A DNA stretch of 19,073 nt from Deltaproteobacteria bacterium (GTDB taxonomy: Bacteria > Desulfobacterota > Desulfobulbia > Desulfobulbales > SURF-16): contig JAOZSN010000045.1 in the NCBI GenBank assembly GCA_029939635.1, forward strand, positions 1-19,073, written 5' to 3'. Positions within the stretch are counted from its first letter, which is position 1. Each line of letters starts with the position of its first letter. The notes beneath the pieces were generated by a model that ran no database searches, was not told the origin of the DNA, and worked only from the letters and a program-made list of their open reading frames with translations. Below are positions 6,995 through 15,316 of the stretch, piece after piece. A program made the translations under genes and the position numbers.

Positions 6995-8398
6995 TTGAAA
7001 GAAAAGGTTTTAATTGCCAACAGGGGTGAGATTGCCATCAGGATTGCCAAAGCCTGTGAAGATCTCGGTCTTGATTTTGTCATAGTCTATACAGAAGCAG
7101 ACAAAGAGTCGGAGCATGTCAGGCGCTATGCCGGTGGTTCAGAGCAGAGGATCTGGCGTATTGCCAGTTATACTGATCCCAATGAGATTCTTTCTGTTGC
7201 CGACCATACTAACTGTACGGCTATTCATCCAGGTTACGGCTTTTTTTCTGAGGATTATCGTTTTGCCCGGCGAGTAACCGTGCGTGATCGGCCACTGGTT
7301 TTCATCGGCCCCAAATGGGAGGTCATTAAAGATCTTGGTGATAAGATTAATACCAAACGGGTGGCCAATAAGCTTGGTATCCCTACTATTCCCGGCACTG
7401 ATGCCCCTATTTATAATGAATTAGAGGCTGAGGCTGTTGCCGACCAGCTACTCCGCGACCAACTTGACCAAGGTATTGAGAATCCTTCCATCCTTGTTAA
7501 GGCCGCAGCTGGTGGTGGTGGTATGGGAATCGAAGAGGTGGATCGTATTGAGCAGTTTCGCCGTACCTATCGCCAGGTGAAAAACTACGCCAAACGCCAG
7601 TTTGGGGATGGTGGTGTGCTCATTGAACAATGCCTGCGTGATTATTCCCATATTGAGGTGCAGATTCTCTGTAGCAAGCATGGGGAACGACTTCATTTTG
7701 GTACTCGCAACTGTACAATCCAGTCCACTGGTCGCCAAAAACGTCTTGAGGCTGCCCCTGGTTTTGATGATTCATGCTTCCATTATGATTTTAATCAAAA
7801 GGATGTGTTGAACCAGATTGTTGATTATTCCCTGAAATTAGCCTCCCATGTGCGTTATGATAATGTCGGCACCTGGGAATGGATTGTTGCCCGTAATGGC
7901 CAGCCTTATTTACTAGAGGTTAATACCCGTATTCAGGTAGAAAATGATGTCTCTGGCCGCATTAGTTATGTCAAGAAAAAACAGCCTAATCTTATTCGTG
8001 AGCAGATTCGTGTGGCCTTAGGTGCTAAGATTGGTTATTCCCAGCGTCGTGTTAAATTGCAGGGAGCTAGTATAGAGTTTCGTATAGTTGCTGAGGACAC
8101 CAATCGTGACTTTGCCCCCTGGATCGGTACCATTACCCGTTTTGATTTTCCAAGTTATGATTGGTCTGCAGTCTATAGTCAGGTTCCAACTGATCGTCCC
8201 TATGCCATCCCCAGTGATTTTGATCCCAATCTGGCCTTGGCCTTGGTTTGGGGACGTTCTGTGGATGAGGCCAAGGAACGGGCCAGACGCTTTATTCGTG
8301 AGGTTGTTATTCAGGGTGAGACCGCCAGTGGCGAGGCAATGATGCATAATCTTCGCTATCTTGAAGACAATATTGACCGATTGCTCACCTTTGATTAG
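6995..8398 (+). CDS. Biotin carboxylase subunit of a divergent acyl-CoA carboxylase (AccC-like)
   Basis: It carboxylates biotin with ATP and bicarbonate. Length 467 (AccC about 449). The N-terminal domain is canonical (KVLIANRGEIAIRIAKA, AIHPGYGFFSEDYRFA), followed by an ATP-grasp domain with Gly-rich loop VKAAAGGGGMGIEEV (about 168-182), the region of the catalytic Cys (RNCTIQSTGRQK) and the metal/bicarbonate site LLEVNTRIQVEN, then the C-terminal domain (IEFRIVAED). Several usually fixed positions differ: VENDVSG replaces VEHPVTE, CTIQSTGRQK replaces CSIQRRHQK, and DFDPNLALALV replaces YYDSMIGKLI. The Glu, Arg and Lys catalytic positions appear kept. Translation most likely starts at TTG 6995-6997, four bases after AGAGGA, because the conserved N-terminus begins immediately. 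It is first gene of the operon with carboxyltransferase, biotin carrier and ligase. Substrate is not determinable from sequence; acetyl-CoA is the default guess. Confidence 0.9.
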   Translation: MKEKVLIANRGEIAIRIAKACEDLGLDFVIVYTEADKESEHVRRYAGGSEQRIWRIASYTDPNEILSVADHTNCTAIHPGYGFFSEDYRFARRVTVRDRPLVFIGPKWEVIKDLGDKINTKRVANKLGIPTIPGTDAPIYNELEAEAVADQLLRDQLDQGIENPSILVKAAAGGGGMGIEEVDRIEQFRRTYRQVKNYAKRQFGDGGVLIEQCLRDYSHIEVQILCSKHGERLHFGTRNCTIQSTGRQKRLEAAPGFDDSCFHYDFNQKDVLNQIVDYSLKLASHVRYDNVGTWEWIVARNGQPYLLEVNTRIQVENDVSGRISYVKKKQPNLIREQIRVALGAKIGYSQRRVKLQGASIEFRIVAEDTNRDFAPWIGTITRFDFPSYDWSAVYSQVPTDRPYAIPSDFDPNLALALVWGRSVDEAKERARRFIREVVIQGETASGEAMMHNLRYLEDNIDRLLTFD

Positions 8399-8472
8399 TG
8401 CTATTGTGGATCATGCAATGTAAACTGCTATCTCTTTAACTTTTTATGTTTCAGCCTAAGTAACAAAAATAT

Positions 8473-10722
8473 ATGCAAGAAATTCGGAAGCGCCTGCTTA
8501 AAATTGATGAAGGTATAAGTTACCTGTCCCAAGTAAAGGGCTCCTTTGACTGGGGTAATCTTGATGGTCTGCGGGAGAGATATAATTATGTCCGCGATGG
8601 TCTCTTTGATATTCCTGGAGATGATCTTGCCAATCGTCTCCGGACCCTGGAAGAAGAGATATCCTTTCTCTTTGATCGTGGGGAAGAAAACCTCACTGCC
8701 ATGGATCGTGTTCGTATTGTCCGAACTCCTCTGCGTTTTTCCTTAAAGGATATTTTGGAGAATGCCTACGAGGATTTCACTGAGCTAGGTGGAGAGGAAG
8801 AGGCATCTATAGATCCGGCCATGGTGGTTGCTAAGGCCACCATCTTACGCCATACCAAGGGTGGAATTATTACCCAGCAGGTTATGGTTATTGGCCAGGA
8901 AAAGGGACATGGTGAGGAGTATCGTAATGGTGGTTCGGTGAAACCGTGGGGTAATGAAAAGGCCCATCGTTTTATGCGGGTGGCCCAGACTGAAGGTATC
9001 CCAATCCATTCCTATATCTTCACCCCTGGCTCTTTCCCGGTTGAGGAATACCCTGGTGCTGGCCAACAAATTGCCCGTAATATCTATCTTATGGCTAAGT
9101 TACGGGTGCCTATTGTCTCTATCATCTCTGAGGGTGGTTCCGGCGGTGCTGAGGCTATTGGTCTGTCTGATAAGCGGCTCATGTTTTCACACGGTTATTA
9201 TTCTGTCATCTCTCCAGAAGGGGCAGCTGCCATTGAAGGAAAGGTTCGTGAAGGTCAGAAGGTGCCCCAGGAGTTGGTGGAAGAATGTGCTGAACGGCTG
9301 AAGATATCCGCCCAGGACAATCTGCAACTGGGCACCATTGATCGTATCGTTCAGGAGCCAGTTTTAGGCGGTAAGCGCGATGACTTCGCCTTTTTTAAAC
9401 GCATTAAATATGAGATGATCCGGGCCACGGATGAGGTGGTGCTCAAGACCAAAAGTCTGCGTGCTTTTCGGGCCTATGAGATGAAGTTGAAGAAAAATGC
9501 CGAGGAAAATCCGGAAGATCCCCATATTGAAATTAGCTGGGAGCTTAATAGTGATGAGGTGCGTCGTCTGCTTATAGCCCGTTCCAAAAAATACCGGGAA
9601 ATGGCCTGTAGCGGTGTGTGTCAGAAGGGTTCTGTTCTTTCCTCTTTGGCCCAGAAAATGCGGCAGAAGTCGAGTAAATATTTTTATAATATTCGCTATG
9701 ATCTGCTGCATAGCCATTCCAAGCAAGTGAAACAGGTGATGCGTGATGTCAGTGGTGAGAGCACTGCTGTGCTGCGCCAGTTCACCGAGCCTTTTACTGC
9801 CGCTTTTGATTTTATCTCCAACAAGGTTGATCCTGGTCGTACTCGTCCCGCCCTTGATACTGTGCTCAGTCGGGAGGAGGAATACAACGATACCTATACC
9901 AGTCCATTGGCCAATGAGGATCGGACGGTTACCTGTCCTAATGCGGTGAGGAGTGGCTGTAAGGATCTCTGGGTGCCAGATTTATATGGTGAATTTGGCG
10001 GAGTCTGCGAAAATTGTGGCCACCATTTTCCCTTGGAGTATGAGTGGTACCTCAAGCATCTTTTTGATCGTGATTCCATCCGTGAGTTCAATGCTGATAT
10101 TGCGGCGGGCAATCCCCTTAAGGCCCCTGGTTTTGAGAAACGCCTTAAGGCTGCCAAGGACAAGACTGGTCGCAAGAGTGGTATTATAACCTTTGACGGC
10201 CGGGTAATGGGCGTTGAGGTTGTTGTTGCTATGCTCTACTCCACCTTTCGCAGCGGTACTGTTGGTTCAGCTGAAGGTGAGAAATTTGTGCAGGCCTGTG
10301 AACGAGCCAGGATGATGCGTCGACCTTTGCTATCCTATGTTCATACCACAGGTGGTATTCGCATCCAGGAAGGCACGTTGGGTGTTACTCAGATGCCAAA
10401 ATGTACCATGGCCGTGCGTGAGTTAGTTGATGCCGGTGGTTTGTATATGGTGGTATATGACAACAACTCCTATGCCGGGCCAGTGGCCAGTTTTCTTGGT
10501 TGCTCCCATTATCAGTTTGCTATTCGTTCCAGTCGTATTGGTTTTGCTGGGCCGCGGGTAATTCGTGATACCACAGGTGAGGATGTGCCACCTGACTATC
10601 AGAGTGCCAGAAACGCTTTAAAACGTGGTCATGTGCATGGTATCTGGGATCGTCGCGAGTTTCGCATGAATCTCTATCAGGCCTTGATGACCATGGGCGG
10701 CAAGAGTTTGTATTATAGGTAG
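8473..10722 (+). CDS. Fused carboxyltransferase, AccA-like then AccD-like domains
   Basis: A 749-residue protein that should move the carboxyl group from carboxybiotin to an acyl-CoA. Residues 1-80 are a helical lead. About 80-330 is AccA-like: VMVIGQEKG (138-145), FTPGSFP (183-189), ISEGGSGGAEAIG (218-230) and YYSVISPEGAAAI (242-254) correspond to AccA active-site loops. A linker at 330-470 is helical with no match I know. About 480-749 is AccD-like: a zinc ribbon with C488, C496, C512, C515 (first pair C-x7-C, wider than the usual C-x2-C) and the crotonase-fold core (SGIITFDGRVMGVEV, RSGTVGSAEGEKF, YVHTTGGIRIQEG). The order alpha-beta is opposite to the beta-alpha order of PccB-type fused enzymes. 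The ATG lies 74 nt after the upstream gene and has no clear ribosome site. Confidence 0.9.
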   Translation: MQEIRKRLLKIDEGISYLSQVKGSFDWGNLDGLRERYNYVRDGLFDIPGDDLANRLRTLEEEISFLFDRGEENLTAMDRVRIVRTPLRFSLKDILENAYEDFTELGGEEEASIDPAMVVAKATILRHTKGGIITQQVMVIGQEKGHGEEYRNGGSVKPWGNEKAHRFMRVAQTEGIPIHSYIFTPGSFPVEEYPGAGQQIARNIYLMAKLRVPIVSIISEGGSGGAEAIGLSDKRLMFSHGYYSVISPEGAAAIEGKVREGQKVPQELVEECAERLKISAQDNLQLGTIDRIVQEPVLGGKRDDFAFFKRIKYEMIRATDEVVLKTKSLRAFRAYEMKLKKNAEENPEDPHIEISWELNSDEVRRLLIARSKKYREMACSGVCQKGSVLSSLAQKMRQKSSKYFYNIRYDLLHSHSKQVKQVMRDVSGESTAVLRQFTEPFTAAFDFISNKVDPGRTRPALDTVLSREEEYNDTYTSPLANEDRTVTCPNAVRSGCKDLWVPDLYGEFGGVCENCGHHFPLEYEWYLKHLFDRDSIREFNADIAAGNPLKAPGFEKRLKAAKDKTGRKSGIITFDGRVMGVEVVVAMLYSTFRSGTVGSAEGEKFVQACERARMMRRPLLSYVHTTGGIRIQEGTLGVTQMPKCTMAVRELVDAGGLYMVVYDNNSYAGPVASFLGCSHYQFAIRSSRIGFAGPRVIRDTTGEDVPPDYQSARNALKRGHVHGIWDRREFRMNLYQALMTMGGKSLYYR

Positions 10723-10733
10723 GGTTATACAAT

Positions 10734-11384
10734 ATGGAATCACAAGAAATTAATTACGACTCGATCCTGGCAAAGTTCCGTGAGGATCCCTATACCTATG
10801 TTGATATCCCAGCCCTACATACAGGACAGATTCGTTTTAAGGTCAGGGTAGGGGATAAGGTTGCCGGAGCCACTGGTAAATTTCGTCATATTCCAGGGAA
10901 TCTTCTCTGTGAGTTGATCAGGGAACGTAATGTTAAGCCCACCTACTGTTCAACTAATGGTGAAGTCTCCTATGTCTACTCTGAACTTGAAGGGGAATTT
11001 GTAGAGGCTGGAACCAAGGTGATGACCATTCGTCATCCCTTGAAAAAAAGGGAGATTATTGAAAAAATTCTCCGCCAGGTTTTGACCCCCTTTAAGTCCC
11101 CTGAAAAGGCAAAATATTATTTTGCCCTTGATGTGCAAAGTCGTATTGAAAAGTTTGGTCAACGCTCGGTAAAGGTAAATCCTGGCGATGAACTTTTCAC
11201 CATGTCATTGATGAAACGTGATACCCCTGTCTATTATGAGGGGGAGGCTGGTATTATTCATTCTGTCTATTTTTCTCCGGGTCAGAGTATGGATCAGGGA
11301 GCACCACTGGTGGGTATCTGCCCTCCTGCTACCTTGCCTTTGGTGGAAAAGATTATCACCAGGGTTAAGGCCGAATGGGAGTAA
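10734..11384 (+). CDS. Biotin carrier protein with two biotinyl/lipoyl-like halves
   Basis: A 216-residue protein between carboxyltransferase and biotin ligase. The C-terminal half (about 148-196) is a biotinyl domain: SLMKRDTPVYYEGEAGIIHS, then GQSMDQGAPLVGI, with Lys161 as the probable biotinylation site. The surrounding motif S-L-M-K-R departs from the nearly invariant A-M-K-M. The N-terminal half (about 25-100) looks like a second, degenerate copy: ELIRERNVKPTYCSTNGEV, then GEFVEAGTKVMTI; the acceptor Lys is replaced by Arg63 or Glu64 depending on alignment. Between them lies a charged linker (KKREIIEKILRQ). It should shuttle carboxybiotin between the two preceding gene products. It begins 11 nt after the carboxyltransferase stop, and its stop overlaps the ligase start. 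Lipoylation instead of biotinylation is possible but less likely given the neighbours. Confidence 0.8.
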   Translation: MESQEINYDSILAKFREDPYTYVDIPALHTGQIRFKVRVGDKVAGATGKFRHIPGNLLCELIRERNVKPTYCSTNGEVSYVYSELEGEFVEAGTKVMTIRHPLKKREIIEKILRQVLTPFKSPEKAKYYFALDVQSRIEKFGQRSVKVNPGDELFTMSLMKRDTPVYYEGEAGIIHSVYFSPGQSMDQGAPLVGICPPATLPLVEKIITRVKAEWE

Positions 11385-12268
11385 ATCCCTTTCCCTCTGC
11401 CGCACACCTTTCCGCTTATATCAGCCAGCATGAAATTCCCCTGCGTCTCCAGCATCATGCTGCCCTGCCGGTGGTTGATATCTTTCGCTATGGGGCTATT
11501 ATCGGCTCAGAGTGTCATTTTAGTGCAGTTCTTGATCGTTGTATGACCTCGGCCCGTCTCCTTGTCCAGGAGGCGGAAGAGGCGCGCTGTTCCTTTGCCA
11601 GTGGTACTGTTATTGGTGCAGCTGAGCTCACGGCTGGTTCTGGTCGTTTTCAACGCTTTTGGCATGCTCCGCCAGGCGGCCTGTGGTTTTCCCTGGTATT
11701 GGTAAATACTTTATCCTCTCCTTTTTCTCGTTTATTGCCTTTGATGGCTGGTCTGGCCTGTGCTGAAACCGTAGCTGGCTTTGGCTTGCCAGCCCAACTC
11801 AAGTGGGTCAATGATGTCATGCTTGGGGGCAAAAAGGTGGCTGGTATTCTCACCGAATCGCAGCAGGGCATAAGTGGTGAGGAGTATATTTTTATTGGTA
11901 TAGGTCTGAACGTCAATAATCGGGATTTTCCGCTGGAGTTGAGCGCTATTGCCACCTCCATGGCTGCTATTAGCGGTTATGAGATTGATTTAGCGCAGGT
12001 GGCCTGTGATTTGTTGGCCAAATTGTCCTGGTATTATGGTTTATTGGTCTATCTTGATGAGTCTGGCGAAGAGGATACGGTACCATTTATGGATAAGTAC
12101 CGTCAGGCCAGCCATTGTGTTGGACGTCGGGTCAGCTATGGTTTTGATGTGCAGCAACAGCCATTGTATGAGGCCGAGGTTAAGGCCATTGCCGATGACG
12201 GTAGTTTGGTCATGGAGATTGATGGGGTTGAAATTCGCGAGAGCGGTGGTGAGATTTTGTTTCTTTAG
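11375..12268 (+). CDS. birA: Biotin-[carboxylase carrier] ligase, divergent and without HTH domain
   Basis: It attaches biotin to the carrier Lys using ATP. The 297-residue protein overlaps the carrier gene by 10 nt (ATG 11375, carrier TAA 11382-11384), so the two are translationally coupled. The catalytic core is visible: AAELTAGSGRFQRFWHAPPG (82-101), KWVNDVMLGGKKVAGILTES (143-162), IGIGLNVNN (174-182), and a C-terminal SH3-like domain (VSYGFDVQQQPLYEAEVKAI, GSLVMEIDG). The N-terminus has no winged helix, so it is not expected to repress biotin genes. The nucleotide/biotin loop normally reads GRGRxGR, but here GSGRFQR lacks two of the basic residues; KWPNDV is KWVNDV. Together with the odd acceptor motif this suggests a dedicated enzyme-substrate pair. 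Whether another BirA exists in the genome cannot be seen. Confidence 0.85.
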   Translation: MGVNPFPSAAHLSAYISQHEIPLRLQHHAALPVVDIFRYGAIIGSECHFSAVLDRCMTSARLLVQEAEEARCSFASGTVIGAAELTAGSGRFQRFWHAPPGGLWFSLVLVNTLSSPFSRLLPLMAGLACAETVAGFGLPAQLKWVNDVMLGGKKVAGILTESQQGISGEEYIFIGIGLNVNNRDFPLELSAIATSMAAISGYEIDLAQVACDLLAKLSWYYGLLVYLDESGEEDTVPFMDKYRQASHCVGRRVSYGFDVQQQPLYEAEVKAIADDGSLVMEIDGVEIRESGGEILFL

Positions 12269-12281
12269 GATGCAGTAAAAA

Positions 12282-13148
12282 ATGGCTCTTATTTCTGTAA
12301 TAATTCCCAGCTGGAATCGGGCTGATTTCCTGGCAACGGCCATTGATTCTGTATTGGCTCAAAGCTATACGGATTTTGAACTCATTGTGGTTGATGATGG
12401 TTCAACAGATGGCACGGCTGAATTAGCAGCAGGGTATGGCAACAGGGTAACAGTACTGCACCAGCACAACAAAGGGCCTTCTGCGGCGCGCAATTTGGGA
12501 GTTAGCGGTGCGCAGGGTGATTATATTGCCTTTCTTGATTCCGATGACTGGTGGCATAAAGACAAATTAGCCCAGCAATTAGCAGCCATGGAAGCGGAGC
12601 CAGATTTTTTGATCAGCCATACCGATGAGATCTGGTATCGTCGTGGTACTTTTTTAAACCAGAAAAAAAAGCATACCAGACCCCATGGGTATATTTTTGC
12701 TCTCTGTCTTAAATTATGCTGTGTTGGTATGTCAACGGTGATGGTGCGGCGGCGATTTTTTACAGAGGTGGAACCCTTTAATGAACAGCTTCCTTGCTGT
12801 GAGGATTATGACCTCTGGTTACGTGCCTCAGTCACACTGCCCTTTCTTAAAATTGATGCCCCGCTGACTTATAAACAGGGGGGGCGAGCAGATCAGGTTT
12901 CTCAGCGTTTCAGGTTGGGTATGGACCGTTTTCGTATATTTGCCATGCTCTCCCTGCTTGCTGAAGCCTCTCTAGCGCATGAGCAGCAGACCCAGCTTGT
13001 CCTCGAACTTTGCCGAAAATGCACTATCTATGGCAATGGCTGTGTTAAGCATGGTAGGGAGGAAGAAGGCCGGGAATATCTGCACATTGTCGAACAGCTC
13101 GAATCTGGTGATGTGGCTTCTGTTCTTCTCCCGTCCTTGTATATCTGA
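12282..13148 (+). CDS. Family 2 (GT-A) glycosyltransferase
   Basis: A 288-residue cytosolic or peripheral membrane enzyme that transfers a sugar from a nucleotide donor. The GT2 fold is clear: start SVIIPSWNRADFLATAIDSV, nucleotide-binding VVDDGSTDGT (36-45), GPSAARNLGV (65-74), metal-binding DSD at 86-88 in AFLDSDDWW, and an acidic motif CCEDYDLWLR (about 173-182) that supplies the likely general base. There is no transmembrane segment. It starts 13 nt after the ligase stop and is probably co-transcribed with the carboxylase operon, though no functional tie is evident; a cell-surface glycan role is the family-based guess. It converges with the next gene across 24 bp. Confidence 0.9.
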   Translation: MALISVIIPSWNRADFLATAIDSVLAQSYTDFELIVVDDGSTDGTAELAAGYGNRVTVLHQHNKGPSAARNLGVSGAQGDYIAFLDSDDWWHKDKLAQQLAAMEAEPDFLISHTDEIWYRRGTFLNQKKKHTRPHGYIFALCLKLCCVGMSTVMVRRRFFTEVEPFNEQLPCCEDYDLWLRASVTLPFLKIDAPLTYKQGGRADQVSQRFRLGMDRFRIFAMLSLLAEASLAHEQQTQLVLELCRKCTIYGNGCVKHGREEEGREYLHIVEQLESGDVASVLLPSLYI

Positions 13149-13172
13149 TTCCTGATTGGCTGTATTTGCAAC

Positions 13173-13949
13173 TTACTTTCCTGGCCATTCATCGAGATAG
13201 ACCCAAATTACTGCTCCTAACTCCACGCCTTTTTCCTCACCTGCCGAGGTCTTTAGGGTATAGTCTGCTTCATTAAGGGCAGCAAATCCCCACCAGCCAG
13301 CCTCCGGGCAGCTAAAATTGAAAATTCCATTATCATCTGCCTTTACCACTTGGGTGATATGGTAGTCGCTTGGTGCTTTTCCTGCCTTGCCCTGGTTGTA
13401 ATACTCCACCTCTACCTCCGCAAAGGCTACTGGTTTCCCATTGAGAAGTACCTGGCCTGTGAAAGTATTGCCGGCATAATTGGCAAAGGGGCGCGACAGG
13501 GGGACAATTTCTGTGGCTAGTCCAACTGGCTCATCCCATCCTTCTTCACGCCCAAAGGCGGCAATAAGGGTTTTGGTGTAATGGATGATAAACAGGTCTT
13601 CAGCTGGCTCCCAATAGGGGGTGGGCTCCATGATAAATTGGTAGACAGCTGGCCTTTTAATGGCAATTTTTGTGCTCCAGGCCATTTTTCCCATTACCTC
13701 TGTTTGCTGGAGGTTTGTCAGAAGATCGGTTTTCTTGTCACCATGTACCATATAAAAAGCATTTGGTTTGGGAAGATCCATACCAATACCCTCGAAGGGA
13801 TGGGAAAAGGCCAGGGTTAGGCCAACGGTACGTTGCGCAGGATCAACGATATTTTTTGAGGGGATGACCATGCCAAAATGAGCAAGGGCATCTATAGTTG
13901 GTAAGCAGACAACTAAGAACACCAATAAACGACTAAAAATTCGAAACAT
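13173..13949 (-). CDS. Exported DUF4198 protein, NikK-like metal-uptake component
   Basis: A 258-residue protein with ribosome site GGGAG five bases before the ATG (13947-13949). The signal peptide spans residues 1-23 (hydrophobic LLVFLVVCLP, cleavage after ALA), which leaves His24 as the new N-terminus (HFGMVIPS). The family (DUF4198, PF10670) is often found with nickel/cobalt ECF transporters in sulfate reducers as NikK. Typical segments are FSHPFEGIGMDLPKP, KWAY-region PAVYQFIMEPTPYWEPAEDLFIIHY, a central Ig/CNA-like part (GQVLLNGKPVAFAEVEVEYYN, TQVVKADDNGIFNFSCPEAGWWGF) and a C-terminal short strand. There is no membrane anchor. No NikMQO genes are in the window, so the gene is an orphan here, and a nickel role is inferred from family habit only. 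Divergent from fbp across 201 bp. Confidence 0.75.
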   Translation of the reverse strand: MFRIFSRLLVFLVVCLPTIDALAHFGMVIPSKNIVDPAQRTVGLTLAFSHPFEGIGMDLPKPNAFYMVHGDKKTDLLTNLQQTEVMGKMAWSTKIAIKRPAVYQFIMEPTPYWEPAEDLFIIHYTKTLIAAFGREEGWDEPVGLATEIVPLSRPFANYAGNTFTGQVLLNGKPVAFAEVEVEYYNQGKAGKAPSDYHITQVVKADDNGIFNFSCPEAGWWGFAALNEADYTLKTSAGEEKGVELGAVIWVYLDEWPGK

Positions 13950-14150
13950 GTTTTTCTCCCGGTATTATTTATCTGTGTTTCGTGTGATGGGGGTAGCTAG
14001 GTAATACATATTTTAAAATCGTGTGATTAGCAAGATGTTTTTGGGGAAGAAAAAAAGGTTGCGTACTTCCTGTTCCCTTCATTAGGGTAAAAGTATAAAA
14101 AATATCATAGATAGTTTATCCCCCCCCACATTAACTTAGAGGAGAGTTCC

Positions 14151-15161
14151 ATGCGTCGTCCCCTTGGTCTGACCGTAAGCCGTCATATTCTTGATAGTCA
14201 GCGTTTACACCCTGATGCCAGTGGTGAACTTTCAGGTCTACTCAATGAATTGATCGTGGTCTGTAAGACGATCTCTGCTGAGGTTAATATGGCAGGTCTT
14301 GCGGCCATTATAGGCTTGTCTGGTAAGAAAAATGTTCAGGATGAGGAGGTGCAGAAGCTTGATGAATTTGCCCATCTTACCCTGGTGAATCGCATGGCTC
14401 GTTGCGGCTATCTCTGTGTTATGTCTTCAGAAGAGGAGGAAGAGGTTATTGAGGTTGAACCAAATTTCGAAGGTAACTATGTTCTGGCCTTTGATCCTTT
14501 GGATGGCTCTTCAAATATTGATGTTAATGTCAGTATTGGTTCAATTTTTTCTATTCATAAGCGGAGAAGTACCAGCGGTCCTGGTAGCAGTGCAGATCTG
14601 CTCCAACCAGGGCACGCTCAGGTTGCGGCAGGGTATGTTTTGTATGGTTCTTCCACCATGCTTGTTTTGACCACTGGTGATGGCGTGCATGGTTTTACCC
14701 TTGATCCCAATGTGGGAGAGTTTTATCTTTCCCATGCCAATATAAAGGTGCCTGAGCGCAGTACTTATCTCAGTATAAATGAGGGAAATAAGCAGTCATG
14801 GTTGCCCCAGGTACAGGCTTTTTTTGAGATGTTAACTCAGCAGGATGAGGAGAAGCAGCGGCCATATAGTAGTCGTTATATCGGTTCTCTGGTGGCTGAT
14901 TTTCATCGTAATCTGCTCAGTGGCGGTCTTTTTGCTTATCCGCGTAACACCAAAGATCCTGAATTGTTTCAGGGTAAATTACGGCTGTTGTATGAGGCCG
15001 CCCCGCTGGCTATGATCATTGAACAGGCAGGTGGCCGGGCCATCACTGATGATGGTCGCAATATTCTTGATATAGAGCCTGAGTCTCTGCATCAGCGAGT
15101 TCCCCTTATTATTGGTAGTAAACTTGATGTGGATGATGCTGAAGAGTATTTCACCCGCTAA
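14151..15161 (+). CDS. fbp: Fructose-1,6-bisphosphatase class I
   Basis: It hydrolyses fructose 1,6-bisphosphate to fructose 6-phosphate in gluconeogenesis, in the cytosol. Length 336, as usual. Metal and phosphate sites are clear: SSEEEEE (92-98), DPLDGSSNIDVNVSIGSIFS (115-134), YGSSTMLVLTTGDGVHGFTLD (about 169-189), RYIGSLVADFHRNLLSGGLFAYP with the conserved Arg/Asn, and a C-terminal GKLRLLYEAAPLAMIIEQAGG. The ribosome site GAGGAG lies about 8 bases before the ATG. It is flanked by intergenic gaps on both sides and is probably transcribed alone. In an anaerobe able to grow on C2 compounds it would support sugar synthesis. Confidence 0.97.
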   Translation: MRRPLGLTVSRHILDSQRLHPDASGELSGLLNELIVVCKTISAEVNMAGLAAIIGLSGKKNVQDEEVQKLDEFAHLTLVNRMARCGYLCVMSSEEEEEVIEVEPNFEGNYVLAFDPLDGSSNIDVNVSIGSIFSIHKRRSTSGPGSSADLLQPGHAQVAAGYVLYGSSTMLVLTTGDGVHGFTLDPNVGEFYLSHANIKVPERSTYLSINEGNKQSWLPQVQAFFEMLTQQDEEKQRPYSSRYIGSLVADFHRNLLSGGLFAYPRNTKDPELFQGKLRLLYEAAPLAMIIEQAGGRAITDDGRNILDIEPESLHQRVPLIIGSKLDVDDAEEYFTR

Positions 15162-15170
15162 AGGTTTTCT

Positions 15171-15190
15171 CTGGGTTTTAATCCAGCTTT
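15171..15190 (+). terminator. Weak intrinsic terminator after fbp
   Basis: CTGGGTTTTAATCCAG (15171-15186) can form a 6-bp stem with a short T-rich loop, followed by CTTTTA. It starts 9 nt after the fbp stop. The T-tract is poor. Confidence 0.35.
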
Positions 15191-15212
15191 TAGTTCTGAT
15201 TTCGTAAAGCTA

Positions 15213-15241
15213 TTGACACTTTGTACAGGAAAATGGATACT
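15213..15241 (+). promoter_or_regulatory. Promoter of the PAS-HDOD gene pair
   Basis: Consensus -35 TTGACA (15213-15218), exact 17-bp spacer, -10 GATACT (15236-15241), 75 nt before the ATG at 15317. An inverted repeat CAGGAAAA/TTTTCCTG (about 15227-15261) overlaps the -10 region and could be an operator. Confidence 0.6.
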
Positions 15242-15316
15242 TTACATATCTGTTTTCCTGGCTGGAAAATAACTTTCCTGTCATCATTTTAGCCACTGGG
15301 AGTATACCTTTTACTT

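Noticed and set aside
8018..8347. Long minus-strand open frame within the biotin carboxylase gene
   Set aside because: Shadow frame of a conserved enzyme; no ribosome site and no recognisable domain.
13962..14007. GTATTA ... TAATAC inverted pair upstream of the NikK-like gene as a NikR operator
   Set aside because: The half-sites are 34 bp apart, much wider than known NikR sites, and the half-site sequence is weak.
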